Shown: positions 50,666 to 59,971, numbered from the stretch's first letter. The stretch: DNA of 64,000 nt from an uncultured Dehalococcoidia bacterium (GCA_951812795.1 OX638325.1:248001-312000); one strand, 5' to 3'. Notes: generated by a model not told the origin, from the letters alone. Made by a program: numbers and translations.

Positions 50666-51639
50666 CAGATATCGCTCCTTGGCACACCTTGAAAGGCGTA
50701 GTTGAAATAGGTTTTCGAAAGTAGACTGTCGAGTTGTCTGGAATATCGCAAGACTTGGCGCAACACTTCATCGCGGTCATCCCGGTCTGGCCAATCGTAC
50801 CGCAACAATGCGCCTAAGCGACCTGCGAGACGACGCAGAGCGCCACTGGTGGCTGCGTCGGGTCCGTCACCTAGCGAGGACAGTTCTTGTGTGGTTCGAT
50901 CAACAGAGCGTAGCAATGATTCGGGAATCCGACGATCGGTTACTAGGAGATCCAATACCAAGTCGGGTTGGATCTCGATGCTGTAGGTCCGGTCGTACGC
51001 TCCAGACGCATGGAATATCTTGAGCAGACTTCTCCAACTGGCTTCGGCGAGTTCACCGGATTGGTTTTCGATCATTTTCTGCGTTAACAGAAGAGAGCAG
51101 CCAAATTGCACGCGCTCGATGAATTGCCCAACGCGGAAAAAGTGCCAACCTTCGTCTCGGTACATCGTCGCCGTTGCGACGCCGGAGAATCGATCGATGG
51201 CCGCAAGCAGTTCCTCGTAGAAAGAGCTCGGCGACGCGAGCCAGATGTCAGTCAATTTGACGTCGCGGATGCGGAGAAACTCGGTGTTGAGCGCGGTCCA
51301 CATCTGATCGCTTACACAGTGCCGTATCTGCCGGGCGTTTTCGCGACCCCGTTCCAAACAGCTGAGAATCGACTCTGGATTGTCGCGCACGAAGGTGAGT
51401 TCGTCGGTGAGTAGATACGCATCGACAAGGTTGTAATCATCGAGCGGTCCCACCGCTTGCACTCCGCCAAGTGGATTCCGGTTAATCGCCGTGTATATCC
51501 GCCGCCAGCCGAATTGAATCTCGCTGACAGGTCGGTCGACGAGCGCTTCGGACTGTATGTGTAGCAAGCGACACATGTAACTGGCACGTTCCATGTACCG
51601 AGCCATCCAGTAGATTCCGTTTGCGCTATTGGAGAGCAT
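50665..51639 (-). CDS. Alpha-E domain protein (DUF403)
   Basis: A 324-residue all-helical protein. The start MLSNSANGIYWMARYMERA is the hallmark of the alpha-E family; later blocks are DREILSCLERGRENARQIR-like (DNPESILSCLERGRENARQI), SVATATMYRDEGWHFFRVG in part, and LGRFIERVQ-like QFIERVQFGCSLLL. It always accompanies the circularly permuted ATP-grasp protein, here encoded 5 bp upstream, and a transglutaminase-like protein, here 1-base overlapping downstream. Biochemical role unknown. Confidence 0.92.
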   Translation of the reverse strand: MLSNSANGIYWMARYMERASYMCRLLHIQSEALVDRPVSEIQFGWRRIYTAINRNPLGGVQAVGPLDDYNLVDAYLLTDELTFVRDNPESILSCLERGRENARQIRHCVSDQMWTALNTEFLRIRDVKLTDIWLASPSSFYEELLAAIDRFSGVATATMYRDEGWHFFRVGQFIERVQFGCSLLLTQKMIENQSGELAEASWRSLLKIFHASGAYDRTYSIEIQPDLVLDLLVTDRRIPESLLRSVDRTTQELSSLGDGPDAATSGALRRLAGRLGALLRYDWPDRDDRDEVLRQVLRYSRQLDSLLSKTYFNYAFQGVPRSDI

Positions 51640-51644
51640 ATCGG

Positions 51645-53078
51645 TCAGTCAGGTAACACCCATATGTCTTTCGCGCCGCCGCCTTGACTTGAATTGACCA
51701 CCAAACTGCCTCGCTTAAGAGCGATGCGGCAAAGACCACCTGGGACGATACGAGTTTCATTGCCACGAAGCACAAACGGACGCAGATCGACGTGTCGGGG
51801 TTCAAATTGGTCGTCGATCAAACAAGGTGCCCGGGAGAGGTCGAGGACTGGTTGCGAAATGTAGTTTTTCGGGTTCGCCTGGATCTGTTTAGCGTAATCC
51901 TGTCGCTCCTGGGCGGTCGAGTGCGGTCCAATCAACATCCCATAACCGCCAGACCCACCAACCTCCTTTACTACGAGATCTTCGAGGTTGTCCAGCGTGT
52001 ATTCGAGCCCTTCCGGTTGACGGCACAGATAGGTGTCGACGTTGGCGAGAATGGGCTCTTCGCTGAGGTAGTAGCGAATGATGTCAGGGACGTACGCGTA
52101 GACGCTTTTGTCGTCGGCGACACCGGTTCCCGGCGCGTTTGCAAGCGTTACGTTTCCGAGACGATAGGCGTGGAGGAGGCCGGGCACGCCGAGGTACGAA
52201 TCGGGTCTGAAGACGAGCGGATCGATGAAGTCATCGTCGACTCGACGGTAAATCACATCCACCCGACGCAATCCGCTCGTGGTTCGCATATAGACGTAGC
52301 CGTCGTTGACGATCAGATCTCGCCCCTCAACCAGCTCTGCATCCAACTCTCGAGCGAGGAACATATGCTCATAAAACGCGGAGTTGTAGACGCCTGGTGT
52401 CAACAGCGCAATGGTCGGGTCGGTGACGCCTGGCGGTGCGAGGTCACGGAGGGTGCTCAAAAGCAGTTTTCCGTAGTGTTCCACGTCTAAAACGTTCGAT
52501 CTCCGGTAGACGCCCCGGAGGTTAGCCTTGACCGCCTTGCGGGTGGCAATCATGTAAGAAACGCCGGAAGGCACTCGAAGGTTGTCTTCGAGTACGCGGA
52601 AGCCGTCATTGGTGCGAACGAGATCGGTACCGCAGACAGCGACCCACGCGCCATGCAGAGCGGAAAGTCCTCGCATCTCGATCCGGTATTGCGGACAGTC
52701 GCGAATGACATCGGTTGGGATGACGCCGTCGGCAATGATGCGTGCTTCGTTGTAAACGTCTTGCAGAAAAAGGTTTAGAGCACGAAGGCGTTGATCTAAA
52801 CCGGTTTCGATGTGACGCCACTCGGCGTTCGCCAAGACTCTAGGTACGCAGTCGATGGGGATGATGCGTTCACCAGCGGCTTCGTCGCCATAGACGATGA
52901 ACGTGATGCCTTCGTCATAGAACGAACGAGTCACACGCTCTTGCATCGTACTGAGGTCAAGCTCGGTCAAGTCCGACAGCGTCGCGTGAAGTTCGACGCA
53001 ATGTTGCCGCGGCGAACCGTCGCGGTGAAACATTTCGTCGTAGAACGACGGCTCTATTTCGTATTTTTGGAACTCCAA
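51645..53078 (-). CDS. Circularly permuted type 2 ATP-grasp protein (DUF404/DUF407)
   Basis: A 477-residue member of the circularly permuted ATP-grasp group. Visible blocks: the N-terminal YDEMFHRDGSPRQHCVELH, then RIIPIDCVPRVLANAEWRHI, GLDQRLRALNLFLQDVYNE, DLVRTNDGFRVLEDNLRVPSGVS (in parts), IALLTPGVYNSAFYEH and VVKEVGGSGGYGMLIGP. ATP-grasp enzymes join a carboxylate to an amine, so a peptide-bond-like product is expected. It is first of the ATP-grasp / alpha-E / transglutaminase operon. Confidence 0.93.
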   Translation of the reverse strand: MEFQKYEIEPSFYDEMFHRDGSPRQHCVELHATLSDLTELDLSTMQERVTRSFYDEGITFIVYGDEAAGERIIPIDCVPRVLANAEWRHIETGLDQRLRALNLFLQDVYNEARIIADGVIPTDVIRDCPQYRIEMRGLSALHGAWVAVCGTDLVRTNDGFRVLEDNLRVPSGVSYMIATRKAVKANLRGVYRRSNVLDVEHYGKLLLSTLRDLAPPGVTDPTIALLTPGVYNSAFYEHMFLARELDAELVEGRDLIVNDGYVYMRTTSGLRRVDVIYRRVDDDFIDPLVFRPDSYLGVPGLLHAYRLGNVTLANAPGTGVADDKSVYAYVPDIIRYYLSEEPILANVDTYLCRQPEGLEYTLDNLEDLVVKEVGGSGGYGMLIGPHSTAQERQDYAKQIQANPKNYISQPVLDLSRAPCLIDDQFEPRHVDLRPFVLRGNETRIVPGGLCRIALKRGSLVVNSSQGGGAKDIWVLPD

Positions 53079-53186
53079 AATGGTATCCGGCTTTGTTCAT
53101 GGGCAGCTTGCAGTTTTAGCTGCAATAACGGGAAAATCCGTATAATAGGATACCAACCCTCGATTGCGAACCATATGCGAGGTCGA

Positions 53187-54086
53187 CTACATCTTTTGCC
53201 ATGCGATACCGATCGCGCCGCGCCCGGCGTAAAGTCCGATGAATGGATGGAAGTCGGAGATGAGCATGAGTTCGCAGTCGCAGCTCGCTCGTATTTGAGC
53301 GGCTATTGATCTGGCACGTTCAGGTGCGTCGACGTGCAACACGACGAATCGCGCCGTTTCGGTGCCTAGGTCGTCGGAAATCTCCCGTAACATGCGGCGA
53401 ATCGCTGATCGTATCGACATGGGTTTCGCAACTATGCGAAATTCATCGATATCGAAAGTGACAACTGGTTTTACGTTCAAAGAGTGCGCTAAATTAATGA
53501 TCGTGCGCGGAGTGTTGGCGATGTGGTGAATCCGGTTGAGGTCGTCCAACGTGGCGATGGTTTGGAGATTGGTTTTGGTGAGTTCGATGTGTTCGACGAT
53601 GGCATTGGCATCGAGTCCTTGCTCCGTAGCGCGCACTGTTTCTGTGGCGAGGAGGTGTAAGGCGCCGGAGATGGTGCCTGAGTCAATGACGCGGACATCG
53701 AGGTCCTTGTTTGCTCTCCGTGACATTTCGGCCGCGACGCGGGCGGAATCGTAGGAAGCGCTCAGGCCGGCAGCAACGGTTAAGCAGATCACCGCTTCAA
53801 CGTTTGGCGAAGCTTTTTCGATGGTTTCGAGCCACTCTGCGGGGACAGGAGCAGATGCCCATCCGCGGGTTTCCGGTTCAAGCGCGCCGCGCCGGTACAG
53901 ATCGGAGTAGTTGATTTCGGGGTTGTCGATGAAGGAATCTTCGCCCATGCTGATGCGCATCGGCGCGACGGGAACATTGTGAACGTCGACGAATTCAGGG
54001 CTAAGCAAGGCGCAAGAATCTACCGCGATAGCGACTCGACGATCAAGGCCGATGATGGGATTTGTTTCGCCGAAGTGTCGGGCCAC
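53187..54086 (-). CDS. DegV family fatty-acid-binding protein
   Basis: A 299-residue DegV protein. The start RRVAIAVDSCALLSPEFVDV matches the DegV 'i.vDS.a.l' block, then VPVAPMRISMGEDSFIDNPE. The mid-part EAVICLTVAAGLSASYDSARVAAEM carries the serine-containing lipid-head site, followed by VRVIDSGTISGALHLLATETV. DegV (FakB-type) proteins hold a fatty acid for phosphorylation by the FakA kinase; no kinase gene is adjacent. The gene starts 22 bp after tRNA-Arg on the same strand. Confidence 0.9.
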   Translation of the reverse strand: MARHFGETNPIIGLDRRVAIAVDSCALLSPEFVDVHNVPVAPMRISMGEDSFIDNPEINYSDLYRRGALEPETRGWASAPVPAEWLETIEKASPNVEAVICLTVAAGLSASYDSARVAAEMSRRANKDLDVRVIDSGTISGALHLLATETVRATEQGLDANAIVEHIELTKTNLQTIATLDDLNRIHHIANTPRTIINLAHSLNVKPVVTFDIDEFRIVAKPMSIRSAIRRMLREISDDLGTETARFVVLHVDAPERARSIAAQIRASCDCELMLISDFHPFIGLYAGRGAIGIAWQKM

Positions 54087-54108
54087 TTTAGGTTCGAGGT
54101 GAAGAGAG

Positions 54109-54184
54109 TGGCACCCCCGGCGCGATTCGAACGCGCAACCTAAAGATTAGAAGTCTTTCGCTCTATCCGTTGAGCTACGGGGGC
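54109..54184 (-). tRNA. tRNA-Arg (anticodon TCT)
   Basis: A 76-base cloverleaf with encoded CCA on the minus strand. The acceptor GCCCCCG pairs with CGGGGGT (first pair G-T). The D arm is GCTCAACGGATAGAGC. The anticodon stem AAAGA/TCTTT closes the loop CTTCTAA. The T arm is GCGCG-TTCGAAT-CGCGC. The 144 bases between it and the next gene hold nothing clear. Confidence 0.95.
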
Positions 54185-54328
54185 GCGGGATGTGACAACT
54201 CTGATTCTAAATCGACGTTGTCGAAATGAATCAGTTAGTCAATTGCCGGTGTTTCCCTGCTATCGAGACGCCGGGAACCGTGAAATCGATTGGACACAAA
54301 ATTGCGAAGGCGGGACGCGTGAGTTTCG

Positions 54329-55393
54329 TCAATTGCTCGGTTCTGAAAACGTGAGCATCCTTGTCGGGTTGCTGACGAGCATCGTATTGATGTCGTCCTG
54401 AGATGTGCCGCGGGCTCGCATACGAGGTACAACTCTGGCGATGATGTGGTCCCAGCCGTGACCACCGTACTTCTTGATTCGGTGCTTTGAGCAAACGTCG
54501 TGAGCGTGGAGAATCTGATTTACATGTCCATTGGCTATCACATGCTCGACCTGTTCTAAGCGGTGCTGATCCGAGGCCATGTAGGTTGAAGGGTTCATGG
54601 GATAGTAGGTAGATTCGTGTCCCCAAAGGTCCCAGTTCATGTAGGCACCAGTAGCCGCGACTTCATCGAGGACGCCGAGGTCGAAGATAGTTCGTTCGAT
54701 ATGACCCATGACCGTGTGCGAAAGGTCGCCGCCCCAACGGTCCACGGCTTCAAGGAGTTGGATCGGCGCGTAGTTGTCGCGGCCGGGATGGATGAGGAGG
54801 GGAGCGCCGGTTGCCCGTTGAGCCATGACGGCCGCTTCGAGGGTCTTTTTTTCGGTGTCTTCCCACGGCCAAGAATTTCCGATTTCGCCGATGATGCCGG
54901 TCTTGATGCCAGTGTCGCCGACACCATGTTGTACGTCGCGGATGATCCCTTCGGCCAACTCGTCGACCGTGGCGTTCTGAATGTCCTCGCCGTGCGTTAG
55001 ATAAACGTAGTGTCCGCCGCCCATGACTACGTTAAGTCCCGTGGCACGGGAGATGCGCTGGAGGGCCAATGGATCGCGTCCGATGCCGATGGATGTGACA
55101 TCGACGACCGTGGAACCGCCGGCGTTGTAAAACTCGCTGGCCTCGGCGATCGCGACATCTACATCGAGCAATCTGAGATTATCGATGTTGCTGTTCCAGT
55201 AATGTCGCACCCACCACAGATTTTCCAAACTGACCGGCTCCAGCATTCTTTTGAGGTTGCTGGCACCGGGAAGCTCCTCCAAGACGGGGATGAAGTCGAT
55301 CAGAAGGTGCTCATGAGTTATCGTGGCTCCCACTTGGCTCGGGTCGATGGGGCCTTGAACGGTTTGGACTTTGCCGGCGATGGAGTTTGCCAT
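54329..55393 (-). CDS. Phosphotriesterase-like metal-dependent hydrolase (second copy)
   Basis: A 354-residue phosphotriesterase-family TIM barrel, paralogous to the gene at 48706. Ligands are His27 and His29 (THEHL), Glu170 (IGEIG), His202 (LIHPGRD), His231 (MGHIE) and Asp299 (AHDVCSK). Start at 55393 gives the family-like beginning AGKVQTVQGPIDPSQVGATI; the frame is open 29 codons further, without similarity. It lies 54 bp downstream of an epimerase gene. Likely a lactonase or esterase (inference). Confidence 0.87.
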   Translation of the reverse strand: MANSIAGKVQTVQGPIDPSQVGATITHEHLLIDFIPVLEELPGASNLKRMLEPVSLENLWWVRHYWNSNIDNLRLLDVDVAIAEASEFYNAGGSTVVDVTSIGIGRDPLALQRISRATGLNVVMGGGHYVYLTHGEDIQNATVDELAEGIIRDVQHGVGDTGIKTGIIGEIGNSWPWEDTEKKTLEAAVMAQRATGAPLLIHPGRDNYAPIQLLEAVDRWGGDLSHTVMGHIERTIFDLGVLDEVAATGAYMNWDLWGHESTYYPMNPSTYMASDQHRLEQVEHVIANGHVNQILHAHDVCSKHRIKKYGGHGWDHIIARVVPRMRARGTSQDDINTMLVSNPTRMLTFSEPSN

Positions 55394-55446
55394 TGAGATG
55401 TCTTTCTGATGGATGATGTTGCGACGGTTCGCGGTCGTCGTGACCT

Positions 55447-56307
55447 TTAGAGGTTGCGCCAGCTGTGTTGCTGCTCCCAACCGAGGATGCGTTTAGCCTT
55501 GGCAGGACTGATCGCGGAGGTGAAGCCGGGTAGCGGGGATTTCAACTCGGCTTCAGGGTATGCCATCGCAATTGCTTCTTCGGTCGGCACCTCCAAGAAG
55601 GTGTCGGTAGCGTTGATGAAGAATGCTTCGTGGCCGTCCCACTCCTTCTCGAGTGCCAATCGGCACGCGGCAGCCGATTCTTCGATGTCGGAGTATCCCC
55701 AGAAGTCCATGGCGTTGCGGCGGAGGGGATTGACCATGCTGGGATTGCGGGAATTCTTACGTTCGAGCTGCTCGTGCTTGTGGCCTAGCCAATGGAAGCG
55801 CATCGATGCGATCTGCATCTTTCCTGGATTGCGACGAACAAAGGTGTCCGCCATGATCTCGCCGTACCACTTAGACATTGCATAGGAGTCTTGGCACAGC
55901 GTTCCTTGTTCTTCGTCTAGTGGGAAATAGGGACGGGGAACGCGATTGCGTGAAAAGGCGGCACCGATGGCGTTGATACTGGAGGCCATGACGATGTTGT
56001 AGATGCCATGTTTTTCGGCGGCTTCGAGGACGGCCCAGTTAGACATCGTGTTTACGCGGAGAACTTCCCACTCGGATGCGACTAGCGGGTTCGGTATTGC
56101 CGCCATATGGATGACTTTGTCGCAGCCGTCCATCACACGCATCGCTTCATCCGGGTCGGTGACGTCCGATTCGATGAACTCGAATCCGTCTGTCGAACTC
56201 GGTGCTTTTCGGTCGGTGCTGACTACCTCGTACCCATTCGCCAAGAGGTCCTTGACGATTACTTGGCCCATTTTCCCGGAGCCTCCGGTTACTAGCACTT
56301 TTGTCAT
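55447..56307 (-). CDS. NAD(P)-dependent epimerase/dehydratase family protein (extended SDR)
   Basis: A 286-residue extended short-chain dehydrogenase. The nucleotide motif is VLVTGGSGKMGQVIVKDLL at the N-terminus, followed by the acidic FIESDVTDPDEAM. The active site is MASSINAIG with the YxxxK motif in DSYAMSKWYGEIMA. Relatives include uronate dehydrogenase and sugar-nucleotide epimerases; with the neighbouring lactonase-like and dehydratase genes, an acid-sugar role is plausible (inference). Confidence 0.87.
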   Translation of the reverse strand: MTKVLVTGGSGKMGQVIVKDLLANGYEVVSTDRKAPSSTDGFEFIESDVTDPDEAMRVMDGCDKVIHMAAIPNPLVASEWEVLRVNTMSNWAVLEAAEKHGIYNIVMASSINAIGAAFSRNRVPRPYFPLDEEQGTLCQDSYAMSKWYGEIMADTFVRRNPGKMQIASMRFHWLGHKHEQLERKNSRNPSMVNPLRRNAMDFWGYSDIEESAAACRLALEKEWDGHEAFFINATDTFLEVPTEEAIAMAYPEAELKSPLPGFTSAISPAKAKRILGWEQQHSWRNL

Positions 56308-56325
56308 GAACGGATTTCCTATCGG

Positions 56326-56793
56326 TTAGGTGGTGGTTGATTTATCGAGGGAAAGATCAGGCGAATCAGATCCGTTTGATCGGTCGACTTCCAATGGAGA
56401 AGGTTCTGAGAATTCTTCGCCTGCTTCTTCGGCACGCTGTTTTCGCGCCATCCAATCAGCCCAACGTTGCTGTTCCGCTTCGCGACCTTCCTCTTGCCCT
56501 TCTTTTTTGCCGGCCTCAATGCCTTCTTCGCGACCGCGCTCATAACGGTGTTTGAGGTATCTTTCTGCGAATATCATTGCTCCCTCCACGATTGTCGTGC
56601 TGGTGGTTGCTGCTACTAAGATTACTGAAACCGCGCCATCGACCATAGTGTTTGTGAAACCGATCGCGTCGCCGGGTTGGTGTCGCGGCAACTCTTCGAT
56701 TGCACGGAATCCCAAACCAATTGCGCACAGGATCATGAATAGCACAAGGTGCCATGGTATCCAGTCCTGAGGGATCGGACGAAGCCATCTCAA
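56326..56793 (-). CDS. Two-TM hypothetical protein with charged coiled-coil tail
   Basis: A 155-residue protein that I do not recognise. Two membrane segments lie at about 13-33 (WHLVLFMILCAIGLGF) and 51-72 (GAVSVILVAATTSTTIVEGA). Then comes a long, highly charged helix (about 75-125) rich in Glu, Lys and Arg, with short repeats such as EEGIEAGKKEGQEEGREAE. The C-terminus is Ser/Asp rich. A membrane-anchored coiled-coil protein is the most that can be said. It lies 18 bp upstream of the epimerase gene on the same strand. Confidence 0.6.
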   Translation of the reverse strand: MRWLRPIPQDWIPWHLVLFMILCAIGLGFRAIEELPRHQPGDAIGFTNTMVDGAVSVILVAATTSTTIVEGAMIFAERYLKHRYERGREEGIEAGKKEGQEEGREAEQQRWADWMARKQRAEEAGEEFSEPSPLEVDRSNGSDSPDLSLDKSTTT

Positions 56794-56873
56794 CGTTTAA
56801 CTCCTATGTTTACAAAACCGCCTCGACGTACGTTAAATCACGTCGGGGGTTTCGTAATGTTGAGATGGCGAAG

Positions 56874-56889
56874 AATCCCGTACGGGATT
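56874..56889 (-). terminator. Palindrome at the end of the propeller-like gene
   Basis: AATCCCGTACGGGATT is a perfect 16-base palindrome overlapping the stop codon of the minus-strand gene at 56888. It could fold as a 6-bp stem with a 4-base loop. There is no T-tract, so a terminator role is only possible. Confidence 0.35.
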
Positions 56890-57601
56890 AGAAATCAGGT
56901 TCCATACTCACGCTGAGCCAACCAATGGGGCCGCGGTCGTCGGCGTACCAGAGCCGGTTGTCTTTGATGGTCATACCGTGGACTTGGAGAGGGTGCGGTA
57001 CGCGGAAGACGTCGTAGCAGCGGCCGTCTTCGATGCGCTGTCGGCAGACTATGCCGAACGACGTGTCGGAGACCCACATGTGACCTTCTTCCTCGGCGAA
57101 TGCGATGCCGTGGACGCGGTAGCCCGGCGCCTTGAACCGATGCACTTCCTTCCAAGTCGATGCGTCGAGGACGTGGACGAACTGTGATGGCGGCGACGCG
57201 ATGTAGATATGGCCGTCTTTCCACTCAAGACCATGGTCGCCAGTAGGCTGCGCGGCGCGGCCCATCGATTCATCGAAATGCTCGCGAGTGGCGTTGATAC
57301 CTGCGCCGGGTGAGGGGAATTTGTCGATGGTGGCGCCGGTCTCGCGGTCGACGACGAAAATGTCGCAGGAGTAGGTCGATGCGATCCAGACGTTTCCCTC
57401 ATCGTCGAGAGTGATACCGCTGGAGTGCACGGTCTCGGTAGGGGCTTCGAACAGCGTCTCACCGGTCTGCCAGTCGAGTTTGTAAACGTTGTTGTTGCCT
57501 TGGTCGATGTACCAGAGTCCATCATCGGCGGCCTGCAAACCGTTGGGTTTGGGTCCGGGCGATACGAACATCGGTATGGGGTCGGCGACTTTGTATGCCA
57601 T
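56888..57601 (-). CDS. Beta-propeller-like protein (Vgb/SMP-30-like)
   Basis: A 237-residue protein with repeated strands of the streptogramin-lyase/SMP-30 type: LQAADDGLWYIDQGNNNVYKL, GITLDDEGNVWIASTYSCD, GLEWKDGHIYIASPP, GIAFAEEEGHMWVSDTSFG and GMTIKDNRLWYADDRGP (each shown in part). About five to six repeats of 40-45 residues are visible, each with a 'lW.a' or 'iwvs' strand. There is no signal peptide. Enzymatic function is not evident. It stands alone, 83 bp from the next minus-strand gene. Confidence 0.72.
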   Translation of the reverse strand: MAYKVADPIPMFVSPGPKPNGLQAADDGLWYIDQGNNNVYKLDWQTGETLFEAPTETVHSSGITLDDEGNVWIASTYSCDIFVVDRETGATIDKFPSPGAGINATREHFDESMGRAAQPTGDHGLEWKDGHIYIASPPSQFVHVLDASTWKEVHRFKAPGYRVHGIAFAEEEGHMWVSDTSFGIVCRQRIEDGRCYDVFRVPHPLQVHGMTIKDNRLWYADDRGPIGWLSVSMEPDF

Positions 57602-57684
57602 TGCTTATCTCCTTGCTGTATGACTACCAGCGTTATTCACGAACAATCTTCCGTTGTTAGAGCCACTCAAAATCGTGTCAGCAA

Positions 57685-58899
57685 TCATAGGTTACTCTCT
57701 CGGATGCGTGTTCCAGGATCACTCACGAATGAATCCAACAGGGTTTGGCAAGCCCCGATACCTTCCGGCGGTAGGGCGAACCCGTCTTTGATTTCCGGGA
57801 TTTTGTCGACTACATCCATGTACCACGTGGAGTTGAAGGCTCGTACCGTCTCTTGTATCAGCGCGTTAGGCGCGTTCAATGAAAGGTGCACCGAGAACAT
57901 GAACGTAACCGGACCTACGCAATCGTGCGGTGCGATCGGCATGTGATACGCCTCGGCCATAGCGGCTATGCGCTTTGCTTCGGAGATGCCTCCGACCCAA
58001 CAGATGTCGAACATGCATATCGTCATCGCCTGTTTCTCAAACATCTCTCGGAACGCCCAGCGCGTCGTCACGGTTTCAGACGCCGTCACGGCGATGTCGG
58101 TTGAGCGTCGGAACTGCACGAGCGTATCGATGTTGTCCATCGGCACCGGATCTTCGAACCAGAAGGGCGCGTATGGTTCGACGTTCTTGGCGATGCGAAC
58201 TGCCGATGGCAGGTTGTATATCGAGTGCATCTCCAGCATCACGTCGATTCTGTTGCCGACCTTTTCACGGATGAGGCGGAATGGTTCGGTGCACATCTCG
58301 AGGTCTAGACCCGAGATGAATTGGCCGTTCGACTTTGGTGCAACCTGGTCGAACGGCCAGATCTTCATGGCGGTGTAGCCTTCGGAGAGCAGATCGTCGG
58401 CGAGAGCGCCGGCGTCTGTAAGAAATGCTTGTTGGTCTTCGTATCGATATTCGGGCCGATGATCGAGGTCGCCCGTTTCCAACCTCCCCGCACGATTGAC
58501 GCCGTAGGAGTACCCGGCGCAGGTGTTGTAGACGCGGATCGACGGACGACTGAGTCCGCCCAAGGCTTCGTACAAGGGCACACCGGCGCGTTGGGCGTAT
58601 AGATCCCACAGTGCCATATCAATCGCGGACAATCCGCTCATGTCGGCCGCGCGTGCCATCACTTTGCCGCCGAAACCGTTCAGCTTGTTCCAATGCCAAT
58701 CGAGTTGTCTAGCGTCTTTTCCGAGGAGATACCCAGCACCATCTTCGTGCACCCAAGCTTCAACAGTTTCGGGACCGAACGCCGTCTCGCCTAGTCCAAT
58801 TCGGCCATCATCGGTGAACACCCGCACCCAGCTAATTTGTGCAGCAGTTGGGTTTCGTAAAGTCTCGATGCGCGTTACGATTGGGGGTTTCTTGGACAT
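57685..58899 (-). CDS. Enolase-superfamily acid-sugar dehydratase-like protein (mannonate dehydratase-like group)
   Basis: A 404-residue enolase-superfamily enzyme distinct from the one at 40477. The N-terminal capping domain has GRIGLGETAFGPETVEAWVH. In the barrel the blocks are AMKIWPFDQVAP, VMLEMHSIYNLPSAV with a Glu ligand next to a His, FWFEDPVPMDN, VTASETVTTRWAF and MPIAPHDCVGP. The KIWPFD and ExH pattern is that of gluconate/mannonate-type dehydratases. It would remove water from an aldonic or uronic acid; substrate unknown. It diverges from uppP. Confidence 0.87.
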   Translation of the reverse strand: MSKKPPIVTRIETLRNPTAAQISWVRVFTDDGRIGLGETAFGPETVEAWVHEDGAGYLLGKDARQLDWHWNKLNGFGGKVMARAADMSGLSAIDMALWDLYAQRAGVPLYEALGGLSRPSIRVYNTCAGYSYGVNRAGRLETGDLDHRPEYRYEDQQAFLTDAGALADDLLSEGYTAMKIWPFDQVAPKSNGQFISGLDLEMCTEPFRLIREKVGNRIDVMLEMHSIYNLPSAVRIAKNVEPYAPFWFEDPVPMDNIDTLVQFRRSTDIAVTASETVTTRWAFREMFEKQAMTICMFDICWVGGISEAKRIAAMAEAYHMPIAPHDCVGPVTFMFSVHLSLNAPNALIQETVRAFNSTWYMDVVDKIPEIKDGFALPPEGIGACQTLLDSFVSDPGTRIRESNL

Positions 58900-59017
58900 A
58901 TTAGGTGAATGCAGGGTGGTTGCAAGGCAACATTCAATTTACCACGCGGTCGCGATGGTATCGCCTGTCCCACTCCGGATTAGACAATAAGTTGACGGAT
59001 AGATTGTAGACACCGCC

Positions 59018-59947
59018 ATGAACATCGTCCAAGTCGCCACCCTCGCGTTCATGCAGGGATTCACAGAACTGTTGCCGATCAGCAGCAGCGGGTACATGAT
59101 CATCGCGTCTTGGGTACTCGGTTGGGATCCCCCTTCGGCCGCGTTCGATGCAACAGTTCATTTGGGGTCATTGCTCGCTCTGGCGCTCTTTTTCAGGCGA
59201 GATTGGATGTTGATCCTACGGACGTTCCAGCGTGGTCGAACCATCCCACTAGGCGGTGATGATGATCTGATGTCGATGCAGACTCTCGAGAAACACCGCC
59301 GGATCGGCGACATGCGGCGGCGTTTGTCCACGCCGATGTCGATGCCGTCGAAGAACCTCTTGAAAGCCGTCGGACTGGGCTCGTTGCCCGCCATTGCTAT
59401 TGGGGCTGCTACGTATCAGGCGATAACTTCCGACGCATTTCGCGCTCCCGAAGTTGCGGCCGGCATGTTCATCGTGACGGGCGGGGCATTGCTACTCGGA
59501 CATCATTTCACCAACCTGCGACTGACCGGCAAAGACCGCCGAACCCGATCAAAGGTCATCGACTACTCCGACGCGTTAATCATCGGCTTCGCTCAGGCGG
59601 CTGCATTGATACCCGGCATATCGAGATCGGCAGTAACGATCACTGCCGGATTGACGCGCGGCATGCCTCTAGTGGTAGCAGTTAGATTCTCTTACCTGCT
59701 CTCTGTGCCCGTGATAGCTATCGCGTCCATCGCCTCGTTCGTTCAAGTGCTAGCATCATCCTCCGAATCGCTGCCCGAGTGGGATGAACTCGCGATCGGC
59801 TTCGCCATCTCATTCGTCGCCTCATACATCGCCATCAACCTCTTCATGTGGCTCATACGCAGGATGGGAACGCTGACCCTCTGGCCTTTCGCTTTGTTCA
59901 CCGCGGCAACGGGGGCGATTGTGCTGGTTGTGGTGTTTGGGGGGTAG
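59018..59947 (+). CDS. uppP: Undecaprenyl-diphosphatase UppP (BacA)
   Basis: A 309-residue membrane phosphatase that recycles undecaprenyl diphosphate to the monophosphate for cell wall synthesis. Both signatures are present: FTELLPISSSGYMIIASW at the N-terminus and LIPGISRSAVTITAGLTRG in the second half, with about seven to eight hydrophobic segments. It is slightly longer than usual because of a charged loop at about 70-115. Presence of this gene fits synthesis of peptidoglycan or another polyprenyl-linked surface polymer. It ends before a strong terminator. Confidence 0.92.
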   Translation: MNIVQVATLAFMQGFTELLPISSSGYMIIASWVLGWDPPSAAFDATVHLGSLLALALFFRRDWMLILRTFQRGRTIPLGGDDDLMSMQTLEKHRRIGDMRRRLSTPMSMPSKNLLKAVGLGSLPAIAIGAATYQAITSDAFRAPEVAAGMFIVTGGALLLGHHFTNLRLTGKDRRTRSKVIDYSDALIIGFAQAAALIPGISRSAVTITAGLTRGMPLVVAVRFSYLLSVPVIAIASIASFVQVLASSSESLPEWDELAIGFAISFVASYIAINLFMWLIRRMGTLTLWPFALFTAATGAIVLVVVFGG

Positions 59948-59971
59948 GTGCCATGAGCGCCACACGCGAAA

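Noticed and set aside
53098-53160. Hairpin TTGCAG/CTGCAA and a TATAAT in the gap before the ATP-grasp gene
   Set aside because: The TATAAT is on the plus strand, where no gene follows, and no fitting -35 box was found; the stem is only 6 bp.
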